A stretch of DNA of 64,000 bases from Phytophthora sp. 'mugwort' (GCA_033558025.1 JAUCEF010000016.1:3844001-3908000); one strand, 5' to 3'; positions 1-11,692 are shown, counted from the first letter of the stretch. Notes: generated by a model from the sequence alone, not told the origin. Numbers and translations are program-made.

Positions 1-90
1 CATTGTGTAAACACGCAATTTATACTGCCTGAACTTCTACAACACCTTCTTCTTGGACGGCGAAGGGAGACCAACAGACGCGGCCAACGC

Positions 91-208
91 TGTAGGGTAA
101 CGTATGTGCAAGCAGGAGTTCCTGGTTCACGCCAGCGCACACACATAGAGGTCCCGCTAACAATCAATTCAATTCGGGATTTTGTATCCTACATCACAGG
201 TCTCAACA
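91..208 (+). repeat. 5' LTR of the copia element
   Basis: This 118-bp terminal repeat matches 4725-4845 over its whole length, with roughly a dozen differences including small indels. The 5-bp AACGC duplication lies immediately outside it. The divergence between the two LTRs says the insertion is not recent. Confidence 0.92.
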
Positions 209-512
209 GATTAAGAGTCTTGACCTCTCCAACAGCAAGAAATGTCGCCACGTCGTTCCCCTCGCATCACTGCTCTCGCGAGCTCTCAAGGCGGCCCTTA
301 AGGCGCTCGCCAGCTTCCGCAAAAACGGGTTACCCCGGCGCCGAGTCCTAGTCAGGCTCGTCCGACCGCTGTATACGCCGCGAGCCGTCAGTGCATGTAT
401 CCCCACCCGATCAACGCGAACAATCTGCAAGCTCACGAGACCAAACCCGTGAAGAGCAAAAAAGTGAAGGTGATAAGCAAGGACGCGCCGGGCAAAGAGG
501 AATCTAGACCCG

Positions 513-1512
513 ATGCCACGTGATCAAGGAATTTTCCAGTTCCCGGATCTTCCAGCCAATGAAAGCCCGGCTGGGGATTCGCCTTCATCGCGCTCCGACG
601 TGGTGTCGCTCCACTTAGGTGGTAAGCCTAGCCGAAAGAACGTCGCGGTAGAGTTGTTGTCGGGGTTTGTGTTGCCTGGGGAGTTTGACTCTGGAGTCCG
701 GCGCTGGTGGCGCAAGTTTTCGGATCATCTGCTGGATGCACAAATTCTTGACGGACATCGTTGGCGTGACATTCAGTGCCGCAGTATTTTCGCAGCATCG
801 TTCAATGGGGATGCGGCAGACGGATACTGGGAGCTGCGCATGATGAGCGCCAACCTTACCTTGCAGCGTGCTGGCTCTTTACTGGTCGAACAGTATAAGT
901 CCAAGTTGCCGGAACAAGAACTGATGGCCAGAATTATGGCGGAGCCCAAGCGTCGATAAGAATCGTACCAGGAATATGCCCAATGTTTGCTAAATATGGC
1001 CGACTCCCTCCCGGAGGCTTGGCGGTGGAGTCAAGTGCCCACCAGGCCCTTCACACCTTCATCAAGCGCGCTTACTACAAGTACGCTGACCAACTCAAAT
1101 CTTTCGTCGGTCGAATTGCTGTCTCCAAGCCTGTTGTTCAAAAGCTGCTCGTCTAGTCGATGACCTCTCCTACATGGCCGACAACGATGGTCGCCTGTCC
1201 GCTAAGCCAACTGCTTCCGGCCTGTCTCTCTAGATGGGCGGCTTTAAGCGCGTGAAGACGGAGAAGAGTGCATCGGCGACGAAATTTGGAACCGCACCTG
1301 CAGTGCAAGTGGAACACAAGCACAAAGAGGCTCACACTGGAAACCGCTCTCGCTACGTAGGAAACGTAGAAAACTCGGGCCGACCTGATCGAGAAAATAT
1401 CCGCTGCTTTAACTGCAACCAGACCGGACATTTTGCACGTGCCTACCCAGACCGGCAAGTCGAGCTCAGACCACGACGCAATTGCAAGCAGTGCAGCAGC
1501 TGCGCTGAATGA
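513..1512 (+). pseudogene. copia gag remnant with damaged zinc knuckle
   Basis: An open stretch of 148 codons (513-959) is followed, after a stop and a frame change, by a reading frame at 1234-1512 carrying a retroviral-type zinc knuckle, Cx2Cx4Hx4C (starting CFNCNQTGHFA, about 1405-1455). The final cysteine is replaced by tyrosine, so the knuckle should not bind zinc properly. Gag proteins of this type bind element RNA and form the particle. The assignment rests on the knuckle and on the position before protease and integrase. Confidence 0.75.
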
Positions 1513-1550
1513 GGACAGTGCCTGAATTGTTGGCGTCAGGTGGAAACGAG

Positions 1551-4500
1551 TTCTATTCGACTGGGGTGCGTCGTTCCACCTGTCAGGCCGATTACAAGAC
1601 TTAACGTGTCCGCGAGTATTTGACCCGCCGATATGAGTCATGGTTGCCGACGGACGGGTCGTTTACATCAAGACGGTTGGTATCGTCAACTTTCGCTCGA
1701 TTGTTCAAAATGGCAACAATCTCATTACCCGCGAGCTGTCCATCCAAAACGTCTATCATTTGCCCACATCGTCCATCACGATACTCTCTGTTTACCAGTT
1801 GGTACACAGCGGCAACATCGCTCGCTTCGCCGAAAAACGAATGGAGTCGTTTGAGCAGAGGGATGCACAACGAGATTCTCCACGCAATAGAGGTTAACGG
1901 GGTATACGAAGTTGACACACCGGACTCTGGTCAACCTCCAAATGAAACTGATTCGGCCCTGTTGGCTGCGTTGCGTACCAATGTGTCAATCGCTACGTGG
2001 CACCGGCGTCCTGGTCACCTGAACATAGCGGACTGCAGAAGACTTGCTGCCACTGGTGCGGTACGGGGTGTAGTGATTTCGCAAGGCGCTGACCCGCCTG
2101 CATGTCGTTCGTGCGCGCTGGCAAAGATTTCCAAGGCTACCGCACCAGCAGTAAGAAGTTCAAGCGAAACAATTGCTCGTAGAATATGCCACATCGATCT
2201 AAGTGGCCCGGTGAAACGATCATATCACGAAAGCGAGTTTTTCATGGTCCTGGTGTGGCGAGATTACATCCGTGTCTACGGGCTGCGCAGCAAGGATGAA
2301 GCAAGTGAAAAGACAGCAGCATTTTGAAGTTCCTCGAGAGACAAGCCGAAGTCTCGGCAGCGAGCATCAAGACTGTGCGCACGGATGGTGGGGACGGAGC
2401 TCATGGGAGCTAATTTTCGCAAGTTGGTGACAGAGGGAGGTCTTCATCACCAGCACACCACGTGTTATCGAAGCGGCCAGAATGGAGTTGCTGAAAGAGC
2501 CATCCGAAACGTGACTGAAATGGCTGCAGCCATGTTGATCGACAGCTATCTCTCGCATTGGCTTTGGGAAGACGCGCTCAGGTATGCCACTTACATCAGA
2601 AATCGGATTCCGAAGCGAGGTCCATCTGTCACTCCTCACGACCGCTTATTCGGGATCAAGCCATTGCTTGCCGGAATTTCAATCTTTGGTCAGACTGCTG
2701 TTGTACGAATACCGGATCCGATCCGTCGGAGAACGTTCGATTCGATGGGCGAGGCAGCATCGGTGGTTTTGTTGGCTTCAGTGATGACATTCGAGGTTAT
2801 CGCGTCTATAATCCAGGCCAAGGACGTCCGATCAAAGAAACGACGGACGTTATCAAGCTCGACACCATGCTGGTAGATGAAGTGGCGCTGGATGGTGATC
2901 TCGATCCCCTATCCAATGAACGTGGGGATATCGAGGAGGACGAGGAAACGCTGAGCACGCAGTTCCCGATGTCTCGTATTTATGCTATTCGAAACCGTGA
3001 AAATGCAGTGGCAAGTCTTCGCGACACCGGTTGGTCCAAAGTCGAAGTCGAACGCGCCAACGGAACCTCTGAGCTCACTAGAAGAAGGCGATCAGAACGT
3101 GTTTCGGCAAGAGCTATTGACGCAGCTTTCCTATACCTAGCTGAAATAATGCAAGAACCGCTCACGCTGGCAGAAGCACATAAATCTCCATAATGGCCGC
3201 AGTGGTAAGAAGCCATACAAGCAGAGCTAAAAGCGCTGGCTGATAACGGTACTTTCATCCTTGTGGACGCCCCCGAAGGCGCTCACATTCTCGGCAACAC
3301 GGTCCAATTTCGTGTGAAGACTGGCCCAATGGCGAAATCGTGCGGTTCGCAGAGTCTAGGCGACAGACAAGTTTGCCTGGTTGGCTACTTTGAGATGCGT
3401 GCACCAGTCGCGAACCTGGTGTGCGTACGGATTCTCTTCATCATTGCTATCAAGTACAAGATGGCGATACGCCAGGGCGATGTTCCGGCCGCGTACCTGA
3501 AAGCAATGCTGAAAGAAATTGTGTACGTCCGACAAGTTAAAAGAGTTTGAGGGCCGGGACAAGAAAGCAAGGTCTGGCGACTCCGAAAGGCGCTTTATGG
3601 CCCCAAGCAGGCGGGTCGCGAATGGAATCGTGAAATCGAATCGTACCTGAAAAGCGACGGACTGCAGGTTACAACAGGTTATTCTTGTCTTTATTTTATG
3701 TGGGTTGCTAACGGGTTGTTGTTAGTATGTCTCCACGTCGACGATATTTTAGTGGCTCATCCTAGCGAAACCCAAGCGCTTCGGTTCTGAGTTTGAAGTA
3801 TAACGTCAAGGACATGAGCGAACCCTCTCAATTCTTGGGTGTGTGTGTGTGAAGCAGCAAGGAGTGAACACAATTCAGCTCTTGCAAGTGGCGTACATCG
3901 ACGAAATGTTGTGCTGCTTCACCTTAAAACCTGTAGGGGAAAAACGAACTCCAATGGTGCTAGACCAACCAACAAACGAGGCTTCGGAGGAGGAAGTCAA
4001 GGAGATGAAGTGCATCCCTACCGGGAAGCAGTTGGCTGCCTCTTATACCTCGCGCGAGTTTCTGGGCCCAACATCATGTTCACAGTCAATCAGCTTGCGC
4101 GTCATTGCGCTAAACCAACAAAAACCGCGTGGAACGCCGTCAAGTGTTTGTTCCGTTACCTGGCCGGGAACCAGCAACTCAAGGTGCAACTAAAACCGGA
4201 TCAAGACGATATTCAAGTTGTCACTGATGCAGACTTTGCCAACGATAGCATCGACCGCGAGTCTGTGTCTGGCAACATCGTGTTTATATTTGGAGCTCCG
4301 GTCGCTTGGGGATCCGTGAAGCAAAGTGTGGTTGCCCAATCAAGCACCGCCGCGGAGTTTATCTCCGCCAACGACGGTCTCCTGCAAGCCGAATGGATCA
4401 AGCTTGTCGTCGATGAGATATTTGCAGATCACGCAAACAAGCTGAAGATCACGCTGAAAAGTGGACAGCGTTCCGGCGATACATTATATCAAACGTGAAT

Positions 4501-4694
4501 GCTCATCTAATTGTCAGAAAAGAGTAAACATTCGATTCCACACGATAAAAGGCTCCTGGACCAAGGGTGCGATGGCACTCGAATACGTGTCTACAAGTGA
4601 AACCGCTGCTGACTTGCTCACAAGTCGTTACCGCACACCAAGCTTAGGTACAAGCGCGGCCTGTGCGGCATTAGTTGAAAAGCGCCTCGGGTGA
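1551..4694 (+). pseudogene. copia pol remnant (protease, integrase, RT, RNase H)
   Basis: Fragments in several frames show a degraded protease site (DWGAS where DSGAS is expected, near 1558). They also show a GAG-pre-integrase HHCC zinc region (WHRRPGHLN near 1999-2030, then CRSC) and an integrase core (HIDLSGP near 2193; RTDGG and NGVAERAIRN near 2380-2515). The RT region carries HVDDIL (near 3733-3750, in place of YVDD). The RNase H region has DADFAND, then SSTAAEFIS (4226-4380). Frames change at least six times. The domain order protease-integrase-RT-RNase H is diagnostic for copia rather than gypsy. Confidence 0.9.
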
Positions 4695-4724
4695 CGACCC
4701 AGGAAGCTGCGCTTGCGGGGGAGG

Positions 4725-4845
4725 TGTTGGGTAACGTATGTGGAAGCAGCAGTTCCTGGTTCACGCCAGCGCACTGAGGAACGTAGAGGTTCCGCTAACA
4801 ATCAACTCATTCTGGATTTTGCATCCTACATCACAGATCTCAACA
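4725..4845 (+). repeat. 3' LTR of the copia element
   Basis: This 121-bp repeat is the partner of 91-208, preceded by a purine-rich tract (GCGGGGGAGG) that would prime plus-strand synthesis and followed by the AACGC target duplication. Confidence 0.92.
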
Positions 4846-4850
4846 AACGC

Positions 4851-5960
4851 CATATCCGTGAGTATCATCTAAGAACATACCAATACTGACCAGTTCGGCA
4901 GGGGCCTTGGAGGACCATACACGCGTCTGGTGACAAGGCCATTTTCCCTGTCTCGGCACCCGAGCATATCAAGAAAGCAAGACGAGCAACATCGAGCATG
5001 AACCAGTACATGTGCGGCGACTTGAGTGCCGCAACTGTGGCTGAAGCACTCAAATCAACAGCACGAAATATCGGAGTACATGATACAAATTACTTACCGC
5101 ACTCGGCGGCGCGACCGCGTCCCTGAGTGGCGAGACAAGCAGCCTAGCGACCAAGATCATCGAGGAAGCAAGTTTAGCAACAAACCTGGACCGGAGAATA
5201 GTCGGTGCCACAACTCACAAGTCCACGAGTGAGGCCACGTCAAGCACATCAACTCCGAGGCCGCTCACCACGCCCTCACACGAGACGTGATTGGTTCCTA
5301 ATGACATCATTTGCCTCCACGAAACATCCAGAAGTATTCTTGGAAATACCAAATATCGTCGCGAATCCGCATTGTTTTGCATTTAGGATGATTGCATATT
5401 TTCAATTATGCACTTTTGGAATTTTAACTGGACACTTCGACATCATAATGCGTCAACTAGTCGCTTTTGCGTTGTCAACTAGTTACAAGTAGCTAGCTTG
5501 CACGCCAATGGTGACTAGTAAAAAAATTCAAACGAGGCTGCAAAATGCACCTAGCATCTCGTAGGCAGTTAGAAGCCTGGGCTTACGACCACGTGCTACG
5601 CACACGGACCGTAAATCACATGCAGCGTTGATCTCTCTCTTCTTCTACTGGCTCCGCGCGATCCGTATATACCCCCACGGCTCGTTGCGTCAAAACTTAC
5701 ACCCTCTACGGCTGGCAGGCTTCGCCCTCGCTAGAATAAATTTTATTATTCTATTTCTTTAATATAAAAAATTATTCTAAAAATTATAGAATGTCTTTTA
5801 TTCTTAGAAGTGAGCACTCGATAAGTAAAAATTGACTAGCCCAAAACATTTATTTTCTACTAGTAGGATTGTGTCTTTTTGTTTTTTTTTTTGCTATTCA
5901 GCCCAGAAAAACATTTTTTTGTACGTCGTACTTTAGAGTTGTACTGAACATTATGCAGAA
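4851..5960. other. Non-genic flank of the copia insertion
   Basis: This stretch continues the sequence interrupted by the copia element at position 90. A frame at roughly 4886-5120 stays open for about 75 codons but matches nothing I recognise. The stretch becomes strongly AT-rich after 5740. Two copies of GTCAACTAGT lie near 5453-5486. I see no supported gene. Confidence 0.5.
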
Positions 5961-6149
5961 AATTAATCACATCAATGAAGATTTATTCGGTTGTACCAAC
6001 GCCATTTTAATTCGTACTCCGTGACTGACCCAGCGTTTGTTTTGCGGCAGACAGTCCGATTGCCGTTGCCACGGACGGCTTTCGGGCTTTTCGTTTTGAA
6101 GAGATAGTGTTAAAAATTTTGGCGATCGAAAAAAATTTTTTTCTTAGAT

Positions 6150-7085
6150 ATGAAGTGGCGTGGTATTGTACTCGTGTATGCATACGATGTTCAGGTAGGT
6201 ATAGTATCGACTGTCCTAGGAGTTTCTGCACGGAGCCTCACTAGATGGTACAATAGGTTTATTAAGACTGGCAACGTTGACAATAAGAACAATGACGAAA
6301 AGACCTCAAAGCGCCCCAGCATGCGCGTGTGTTTGTGCACGAGTATGCAAAACATCACCCGTGCTTCTATTTTGAGAAGTTGCTGTCTGAGCTAGCCCAG
6401 CACTTCAATATTCGTCATAACATCTCAGATGCAATTATTTGCCGGGCGCTTAAGTTTGATCTAGGCCTTTCCCGTAAGGTTCTGACACAGCGTGGTGTCG
6501 AGTGCTTGCCTCGCGAGCGGCAAGCGTTTCTTCAGTGACTTGCTCCTTACTACAGCCTGCCCGATCAGCTCGTATTTGTCGACGAGGCGTCCAAAGACGG
6601 AAGGTACGAGCACATCAATTTTTTTGTTTAAATTATTTTTATTCGTGTTGATGTTACTAGATCTATGCTGCGAAAGCACGGTTGGTCGGCTCAGAACACA
6701 CCGACAAGAGGACAGGTTCCGTTTGCAAAGGGCAAGCTTGTTTCATTCCTCGCCGCTATGGACACGTCAGGATTTTCGTGGGGCTCAGTCGATGATACAT
6801 TCGCCCGATCCAACTTCCATGCTACTTTCAAGTCTAAAATCGCTCCGTACCTGAATCCCTGGTCACTACATCGTTCCATTGTTATCCTCGACAATGCGAA
6901 GATCCACATGTACCAGGAATTACAGACCCTCGGGCACTCAACGGGGGCTTTGCTCTTCTTTCTGCAGCCGTACCCGCCTGACCTGAACCCACATTGAAGT
7001 TGGGTTTTCTTTACTTAAGCGCTGGATCCAGCGGCACGCGAACATGGCATTTCGTGAAGCTCCTCAAGACGTCCTGAATATTAGT
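6150..7085 (+). pseudogene. Tc1/mariner-type transposase pseudogene, copy 1, with intron
   Basis: The reading starts at ATG 6150 with a helix-turn-helix region (VSARSLTRWYNRF). It shifts frame near 6330 and meets a TGA at 6536, then reaches the DDE catalytic region: VFVDEASKDG (first Asp, about 6573), VILDNAKIH (second Asp, about 6880), and the proline-rich PPDLNP. The conserved IE that should follow is present only after a further frameshift near 6991 (IEVGFSLLKRW). A 57-bp GT-AG intron at 6604-6660 splits the Arg codon of KDGR and splices in frame to SMLRK. The family cuts and pastes DNA at TA sites. With three breaks it is inactive. Its paralogue at 13435-14329 has the same intron. Confidence 0.88.
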
Positions 7086-8660
7086 TGATGAAAATTTATA
7101 TGGCCAATGCCATCGTGGATACTACTCTAACCAAATACACATTCCATCTCTATAACGAACCTTTTACTACCTTGTGTCTCACTCGCGTTCTTCATGGTCA
7201 ACATCTGCCATGTCCACCATTGGGTTTGGAGTGTCAAGCTGTTGCGGGCCCCGGAAAATGTGGTCACAAGCTGTACGCTGGCATATCGAGAGCTTCACGT
7301 AGGTCGTTGATGTTGACAAACATGAGTATCGGTACACCATGTGTCCGAAATCGCACCAAACGATATGCAGCATCACAACTCTTCTGCTGGTCCGTTTGCT
7401 CTTGCTGCAATGCCCTCTCTTGTTGGTCGATAAATTACGTTGGCGGAACGTAGTGTTGTCCGGCACTTGTACGGGTGCATCTTCCGGCAGTCGGGCTAGG
7501 CTGACAGCGGCATAGCGGTGGGTAGCTGCACCTCCGTAATTCTGTGCTCGCGCGGTAGTTGCTCTTGAATGGGCGTGTCGGTAGCGCGCTGAAGTGACGT
7601 CGGTCGCTGAGCTCTCGGTCGGGGCACGTATACAAACAGCAAAAGTATGAAGGCAGCGTGCCATGTTTCCTGAGTCGCGCTTCTACCACACAGCCGCAAA
7701 GGTGTTTCCATCTCGCCCGAATTGGTCGGCACCAACACGTATTCCTTTTGCGGTGCGTGATTAGTAGGTTTGACCTAAACCGCGACGGGCTCTTGCCAGG
7801 AAAGATCTGCCATCGAGTCGAACACGCGCTTTACGTGCCCTAACAGGACGTCGAATCCGTCGGCAACTGCGAAAACAAACGTCGTGACGGGGTACTTTGT
7901 CTCGTGATGGCGTCAACGGCTCGCCAGACTTCACACTCAAAGGACAGCACAATTGTGGGAAAAAAGCATTTGTGCTTTCCATATTACTGAATGAAATGCT
8001 AGTGCAGCAACAAACACATAGTTAGCGCCATCCATAAACCTGGTCGGTTTTACGGTGACTTACCTCTTGATACGCGATGTTTGGCACCTGCCTCTAAGTT
8101 CAGGGTGTGTCCGCTAGCTGCTGCACCAACAACAACGCCACCAACATAGATATTGCACGCAATACTCGGAATCATAGTGCAGCCTGCAAAAACCAGTTGC
8201 AGCAGGAGCCCTGGGTTTTGAACACCTACCACCGAAACAGCTCCTAATCCATCCTCCCGCTATGATGTGATGTTCGCTCAGTGTGTTGTCTTCCTGCTGC
8301 TCCACCTGGAACGTTGCCAAACACAGTCGGTAGCTGGTAATGCCAGTCAACCACTCACAGCTTAAGCGAAAGGGCAGCATGCCGTCTCGTTCTTGAGGGA
8401 TCGCCACCACAACAGTTCATCAACCAGCCTAGCGCTGGGGGGGCTGTCCTCCTGCCCCTGTATGTCGTCGCTCCGTTGCACCACCTGTAGCGTCACCAAA
8501 TACATTCGATAGCTTGCAATACGATGCGTCCGCGCGCCGATGCACACGCGTACCTGTCGGATGGATAGATTAAATGGCTCCGTTGTGCTCGGCCTGTTTT
8601 TACAGCCCCCTCACAATTACTGCAAAAGCGAAAGAGTGCTTTATTTGTAACAGATGACAC
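7086..8660 (-). repeat. Unidentified degenerate tandem repeat region
   Basis: No intact gene is visible. On the minus strand, two segments (about 8230-8345 and 8405-8525) encode variants of one block: YRLCLATFQVEQQED and YRMYLVTLQVVQRSD are equivalent positions. A third, weaker copy of the adjoining part lies near 7640-7705. The block length is roughly 115-170 bp. The stretch sits directly downstream of the pogo-like remnant on the same strand and could be part of a decayed element or a decayed repeat protein. I do not recognise the protein. Confidence 0.4.
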
Positions 8661-8666
8661 TGTTAC

Positions 8667-9547
8667 CTACGCGTCAATCAGGTCAACATTGTCCAGCGCG
8701 CAGTCAATTTCGTCCAACTTGAACGCTTCGTCGTTGTCGGTCTCTTCCGCTTCATTTTCCTCGCTCTTTGACTCTTCGTCCTGCTGAGCTCTCCAAGCCT
8801 TCTGAAACAGCCACCCGTAGACATCATGGTTCCAAATAAACCAGTTCTCGGGGTAGTTGTGAAACCCAGCAGCGTCAATGGAGTTTCGCACAACAAGCTG
8901 AGGCGTATCACGCCACGCTTGCCTCATCGCGTCGCACAGAATCGCAAGAGGAGGTGGCCGCGGGTTGCCTCTGCGAGTGAACGTCACTTGATCTGATCGC
9001 TTTCAAGTATCGATCAGGTGGTTCAACAGGTTCTTGAAGACCTTATAAATTCCTATATCTCCAGCCTGTACATAAACCGTAAGGGCCCCGGAATAACGCA
9101 CAAAGCGATATCCTTTTGAGCACACTTTGCTTTCACGTTCGCCGAAATATGCGCCCGCATGGAATCCCACACTAGCGCTTGCCCATCCCCAGCTAAACAG
9201 CTGGAAACGCTCTGTCGGTCCAGTTGTTGAGCAGCTCTGAGTCTACCCAGGCCTTGGGCTGCTCTGCCACAAGAACTGAGTGTACCTGCTTGATGGTGCA
9301 TTCGCCGCGCTGGTTCCTCCAGATCACAGATGAAAATGATAGCAATGGCTGAATGAGAGCAGCACACGCCCAATGGGATAACAAATATCCTATTTGATAA
9401 TTGGGATATGATATTTGAGTGCAGTTTAGTTTGACCACGCAGTTTCTGTACAGTTGGCTGTGCGAGTAACGCCATGTAACAGCGTATACTGTACTTCTCT
9501 AGTAGGGTCAATAGTGTAATGGACCGACCACACATCACTCTTGACAT
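8667..9547 (-). pseudogene. pogo/Tigger-like DDE_1 transposase remnant (C-terminal half)
   Basis: Read right to left, the fragments give QALVWDSMRAHIS then KDIALCVIPGPLT and the downstream block RQAWRDTPQLVVRNS. This is the arrangement seen in the C-terminal half of DDE_1 (pogo/Tigger/Tc5) transposases, where a D-[ST]-x-R/x-H motif is followed by an IPGGLT motif and a tryptophan-rich tail. An acidic C-terminus (EESKSEENEAEETDNDE) follows. Frameshifts occur near 9180 and 9070-8990. The N-terminal helix-turn-helix half is not found here; a fragment of that half from a similar element lies at 34501-34902. Confidence 0.78.
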
Positions 9548-10330
9548 GGCTTACACCCCAATAGTGGAGGTTCCAAATTGTTCTCTGGTATGGCTATGAA
9601 GGTTATAAGTATATGGACCCTTTTAATCATTCATAACGCACTGCTCTGTCTTAACTGTCATTAATCAGCAAAACACGTAAGAAGCTCGTTTCCAAAATAG
9701 ACACATTGCGATTTGTTTAACTGTTGGTCGTCACAATTTTTCGTACGCATTATATTTAGCTATCATGAAAATAAAATCGCTAAATATATGAAAAATTTCG
9801 ACAAAAACCTGCAAGCATGATTTTTAACATCAAAGATCAAGTTAAATGCTTAAACCTGTCCGCTTACTGTCTACTCCCTGTTGTCCCCTCTGAACCACCA
9901 AGATGGATATATTGGTTATCGACCAATCAGAGCGCGGTTCGGGATAAACCGTGCCCGCGGTCCACATACGTGACTGAACCGTGCAAAAGAAGTGTACTTC
10001 AACAGGGACAGCGCTCTTTTGGTGTGCTGTTATAAAACCGTTGACAAAGAATTAATTTTATTGCAAAAATAGAAAGTGGCCATAGTACCGTAAGTTGGAC
10101 CAGAGAGCTTCCTTGACAAAAACAATATCGTCCAATCGAAACTAAGAGGCGACGTGTTCGTGTTATCTTACACCTTTGAAACAATAATTTGAGCGGAAAC
10201 GAAATAAGACTGGACATTTAATCAAGAGAAATATGTTTCTACATGTATAATCAAATCGTCATGAGCTAAAAGTAGAAAGCACAGCAGATGATCGAAGATT
10301 CTTGTGGTCCATATGAAGTTTACTTGACAC
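9548..10330. other. Intergenic, AT-rich
   Basis: No open frame longer than about 70 codons and no recognisable motif. The last stretch before 10331 is the 3' flank of the transglutaminase gene. Confidence 0.5.
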
Positions 10331-11692
10331 CTACGCAGTCAATTCACTCTTTGAGTCACGAGTGAACCCCAGCTCGCCGCATGCCGCCGACTTCTCCAGC
10401 AGCATCGTCACGTTGGCGTAGCTCAGACCAATGCTGGTGACGGTGTCCGAAGACGGCTTTGATTTCGGAATCCACAGGAAGTCCGGATGGTTGTCATTCG
10501 ACTCGTGCAGCCACTCGCCACCAATAATTTCCTCGTTCTCATCCAGTTCTAGCAGGTAGGTGTAGTTAGCACCCACCGTGAACTTTTCATTCAGACCCGA
10601 CGCCACGAGGCCACCATCTATGAGAGTCTCGTTGATCCATGAGAGATGAGATTTGACGTACACGATACTGGAGGCATTTTTGTTCCACACATACTCTTCT
10701 AGACGATAGAAGGTGCTAGCAGCTTCTGCCGTGGTCATGTTGATCTGTTCATACACCTCAAAACCAACAACAGGCTGGTTCCAAACTTCTTTGCCAGCAT
10801 CTCTGTCAATGATGAACGTGGTGTTCAACAAGCCGAGCAGGTTGGCAGCAGCAATGTGGAAGTAACCAGGGTTCAGGTCGCGGTAGGAGACGGCTGAGTG
10901 AACCCCGAATTCGTCGATCGAGTCATTGTACCCGTTGTAGCGGGAACCGGTAAATACAACAGAGATGTTGCTATTATAGACATCAGTGACAAGTGCCTTA
11001 ATGTCCATGGGCTGGAACGTCACGCCGTTGTAAGTCACAGGGCAGTTCGGCTCCTTCTCGAGAATAGCCGCTGGAGCCCACGCATGGCAGATTCCGTACC
11101 AGGTTGGGATGCAGTAGCCCGAACTCTCGCCAGATCGCTTAGCACAGGCAATATCAATGTCAGGGTTGTAGCATTCCTTGTCAGTCGTGCACATATCCGT
11201 GTAATTTTCCCTGGAGTCGATACCATTCTGTGCCGACACATTATCCTTGAACGACTTCACATCCAGTCCAAATGCAACTGCGTACTTCTCAGCAGGGCTC
11301 GGTTGGCCCTCGTTCCACTCATAGTTAAGGCTGTCTTGATAGGTAAGCCAGTTCCAGCCCGCCCACGGCGATGGACTGTGAACAGCCGATAAAGGCAAAT
11401 TTCTCAGCTTTAGCTCCATTGCAACTCCGAAATACGCCTCGAGATCCGAAATGTCGTCACCAGAATCCCCTTCAAGCTTGCGGCTGAGCCTCTTAGGGTG
11501 GTTTGGGTCCTCCAGCACGGTGACAATGCACGTGTCTTCGACCTCAGTACCGCGACCGGGGAAGTTCTCGTCGCCGATGTTGTACGAAGTACACTCCGTG
11601 TAAGGGTCGTACTTTAGCGGTGAAGTAGCAGCTTGCAGGGTCACCAGAGCAATCATCACCGAGACGAGGTAAGCGCTGTGGATGGAGACCAT
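10331..11692 (-). CDS. Secreted transglutaminase elicitor (Pep-13 family), intact
   Basis: A single-exon 453-residue protein of the oomycete transglutaminase-elicitor family (GP42/M81D type). These enzymes crosslink proteins through glutamine-lysine bonds and are recognised by plants. The first ~22 residues form a hydrophobic signal peptide (ending near TLQAA). The candidate catalytic cysteine is C202 in WYGICHAWA, and N-glycosylation sites are frequent. The surface peptide at 303-315 reads VWNQPVVGFEVYE, while the described Pep-13 elicitor is VWNQPVRGFKVYE. The Trp and Pro known to matter are kept, but the Arg and Lys positions are Val and Glu. A good oomycete initiator lies 56-75 bp upstream. 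The broken relative at 15010-16375 faces away on the other strand. The function is from family knowledge; elicitor activity of this variant is unknown. Confidence 0.93.
   Translation of the reverse strand: MVSIHSAYLVSVMIALVTLQAATSPLKYDPYTECTSYNIGDENFPGRGTEVEDTCIVTVLEDPNHPKRLSRKLEGDSGDDISDLEAYFGVAMELKLRNLPLSAVHSPSPWAGWNWLTYQDSLNYEWNEGQPSPAEKYAVAFGLDVKSFKDNVSAQNGIDSRENYTDMCTTDKECYNPDIDIACAKRSGESSGYCIPTWYGICHAWAPAAILEKEPNCPVTYNGVTFQPMDIKALVTDVYNSNISVVFTGSRYNGYNDSIDEFGVHSAVSYRDLNPGYFHIAAANLLGLLNTTFIIDRDAGKEVWNQPVVGFEVYEQINMTTAEAASTFYRLEEYVWNKNASSIVYVKSHLSWINETLIDGGLVASGLNEKFTVGANYTYLLELDENEEIIGGEWLHESNDNHPDFLWIPKSKPSSDTVTSIGLSYANVTMLLEKSAACGELGFTRDSKSELTA

Larger units (their letters stand above)
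91..4845 (+). mobile_element. Ty1/copia LTR retrotransposon, decayed but with both LTRs
   Basis: The element runs from TGTAGGGTAACG at 91 to TCTCAACA at 4845, bounded by short LTRs (91-208 and 4725-4845) that start TG and end CA. The 5 bases before it (86-90) and after it (4846-4850) are both AACGC, a target-site duplication. A purine-rich tract ends directly before the 3' LTR at 4724. The interior holds, in order, a gag-like region with a zinc knuckle, an aspartic-protease remnant, integrase, reverse transcriptase and RNase H, the copia order. Every domain has stops or frameshifts, so it is not autonomous. No convincing tRNA primer-binding site was seen after the 5' LTR. Confidence 0.92.

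Noticed and set aside
10898..11392. 164-codon plus-strand frame
   Set aside because: It is the antisense shadow of the intact transglutaminase gene.
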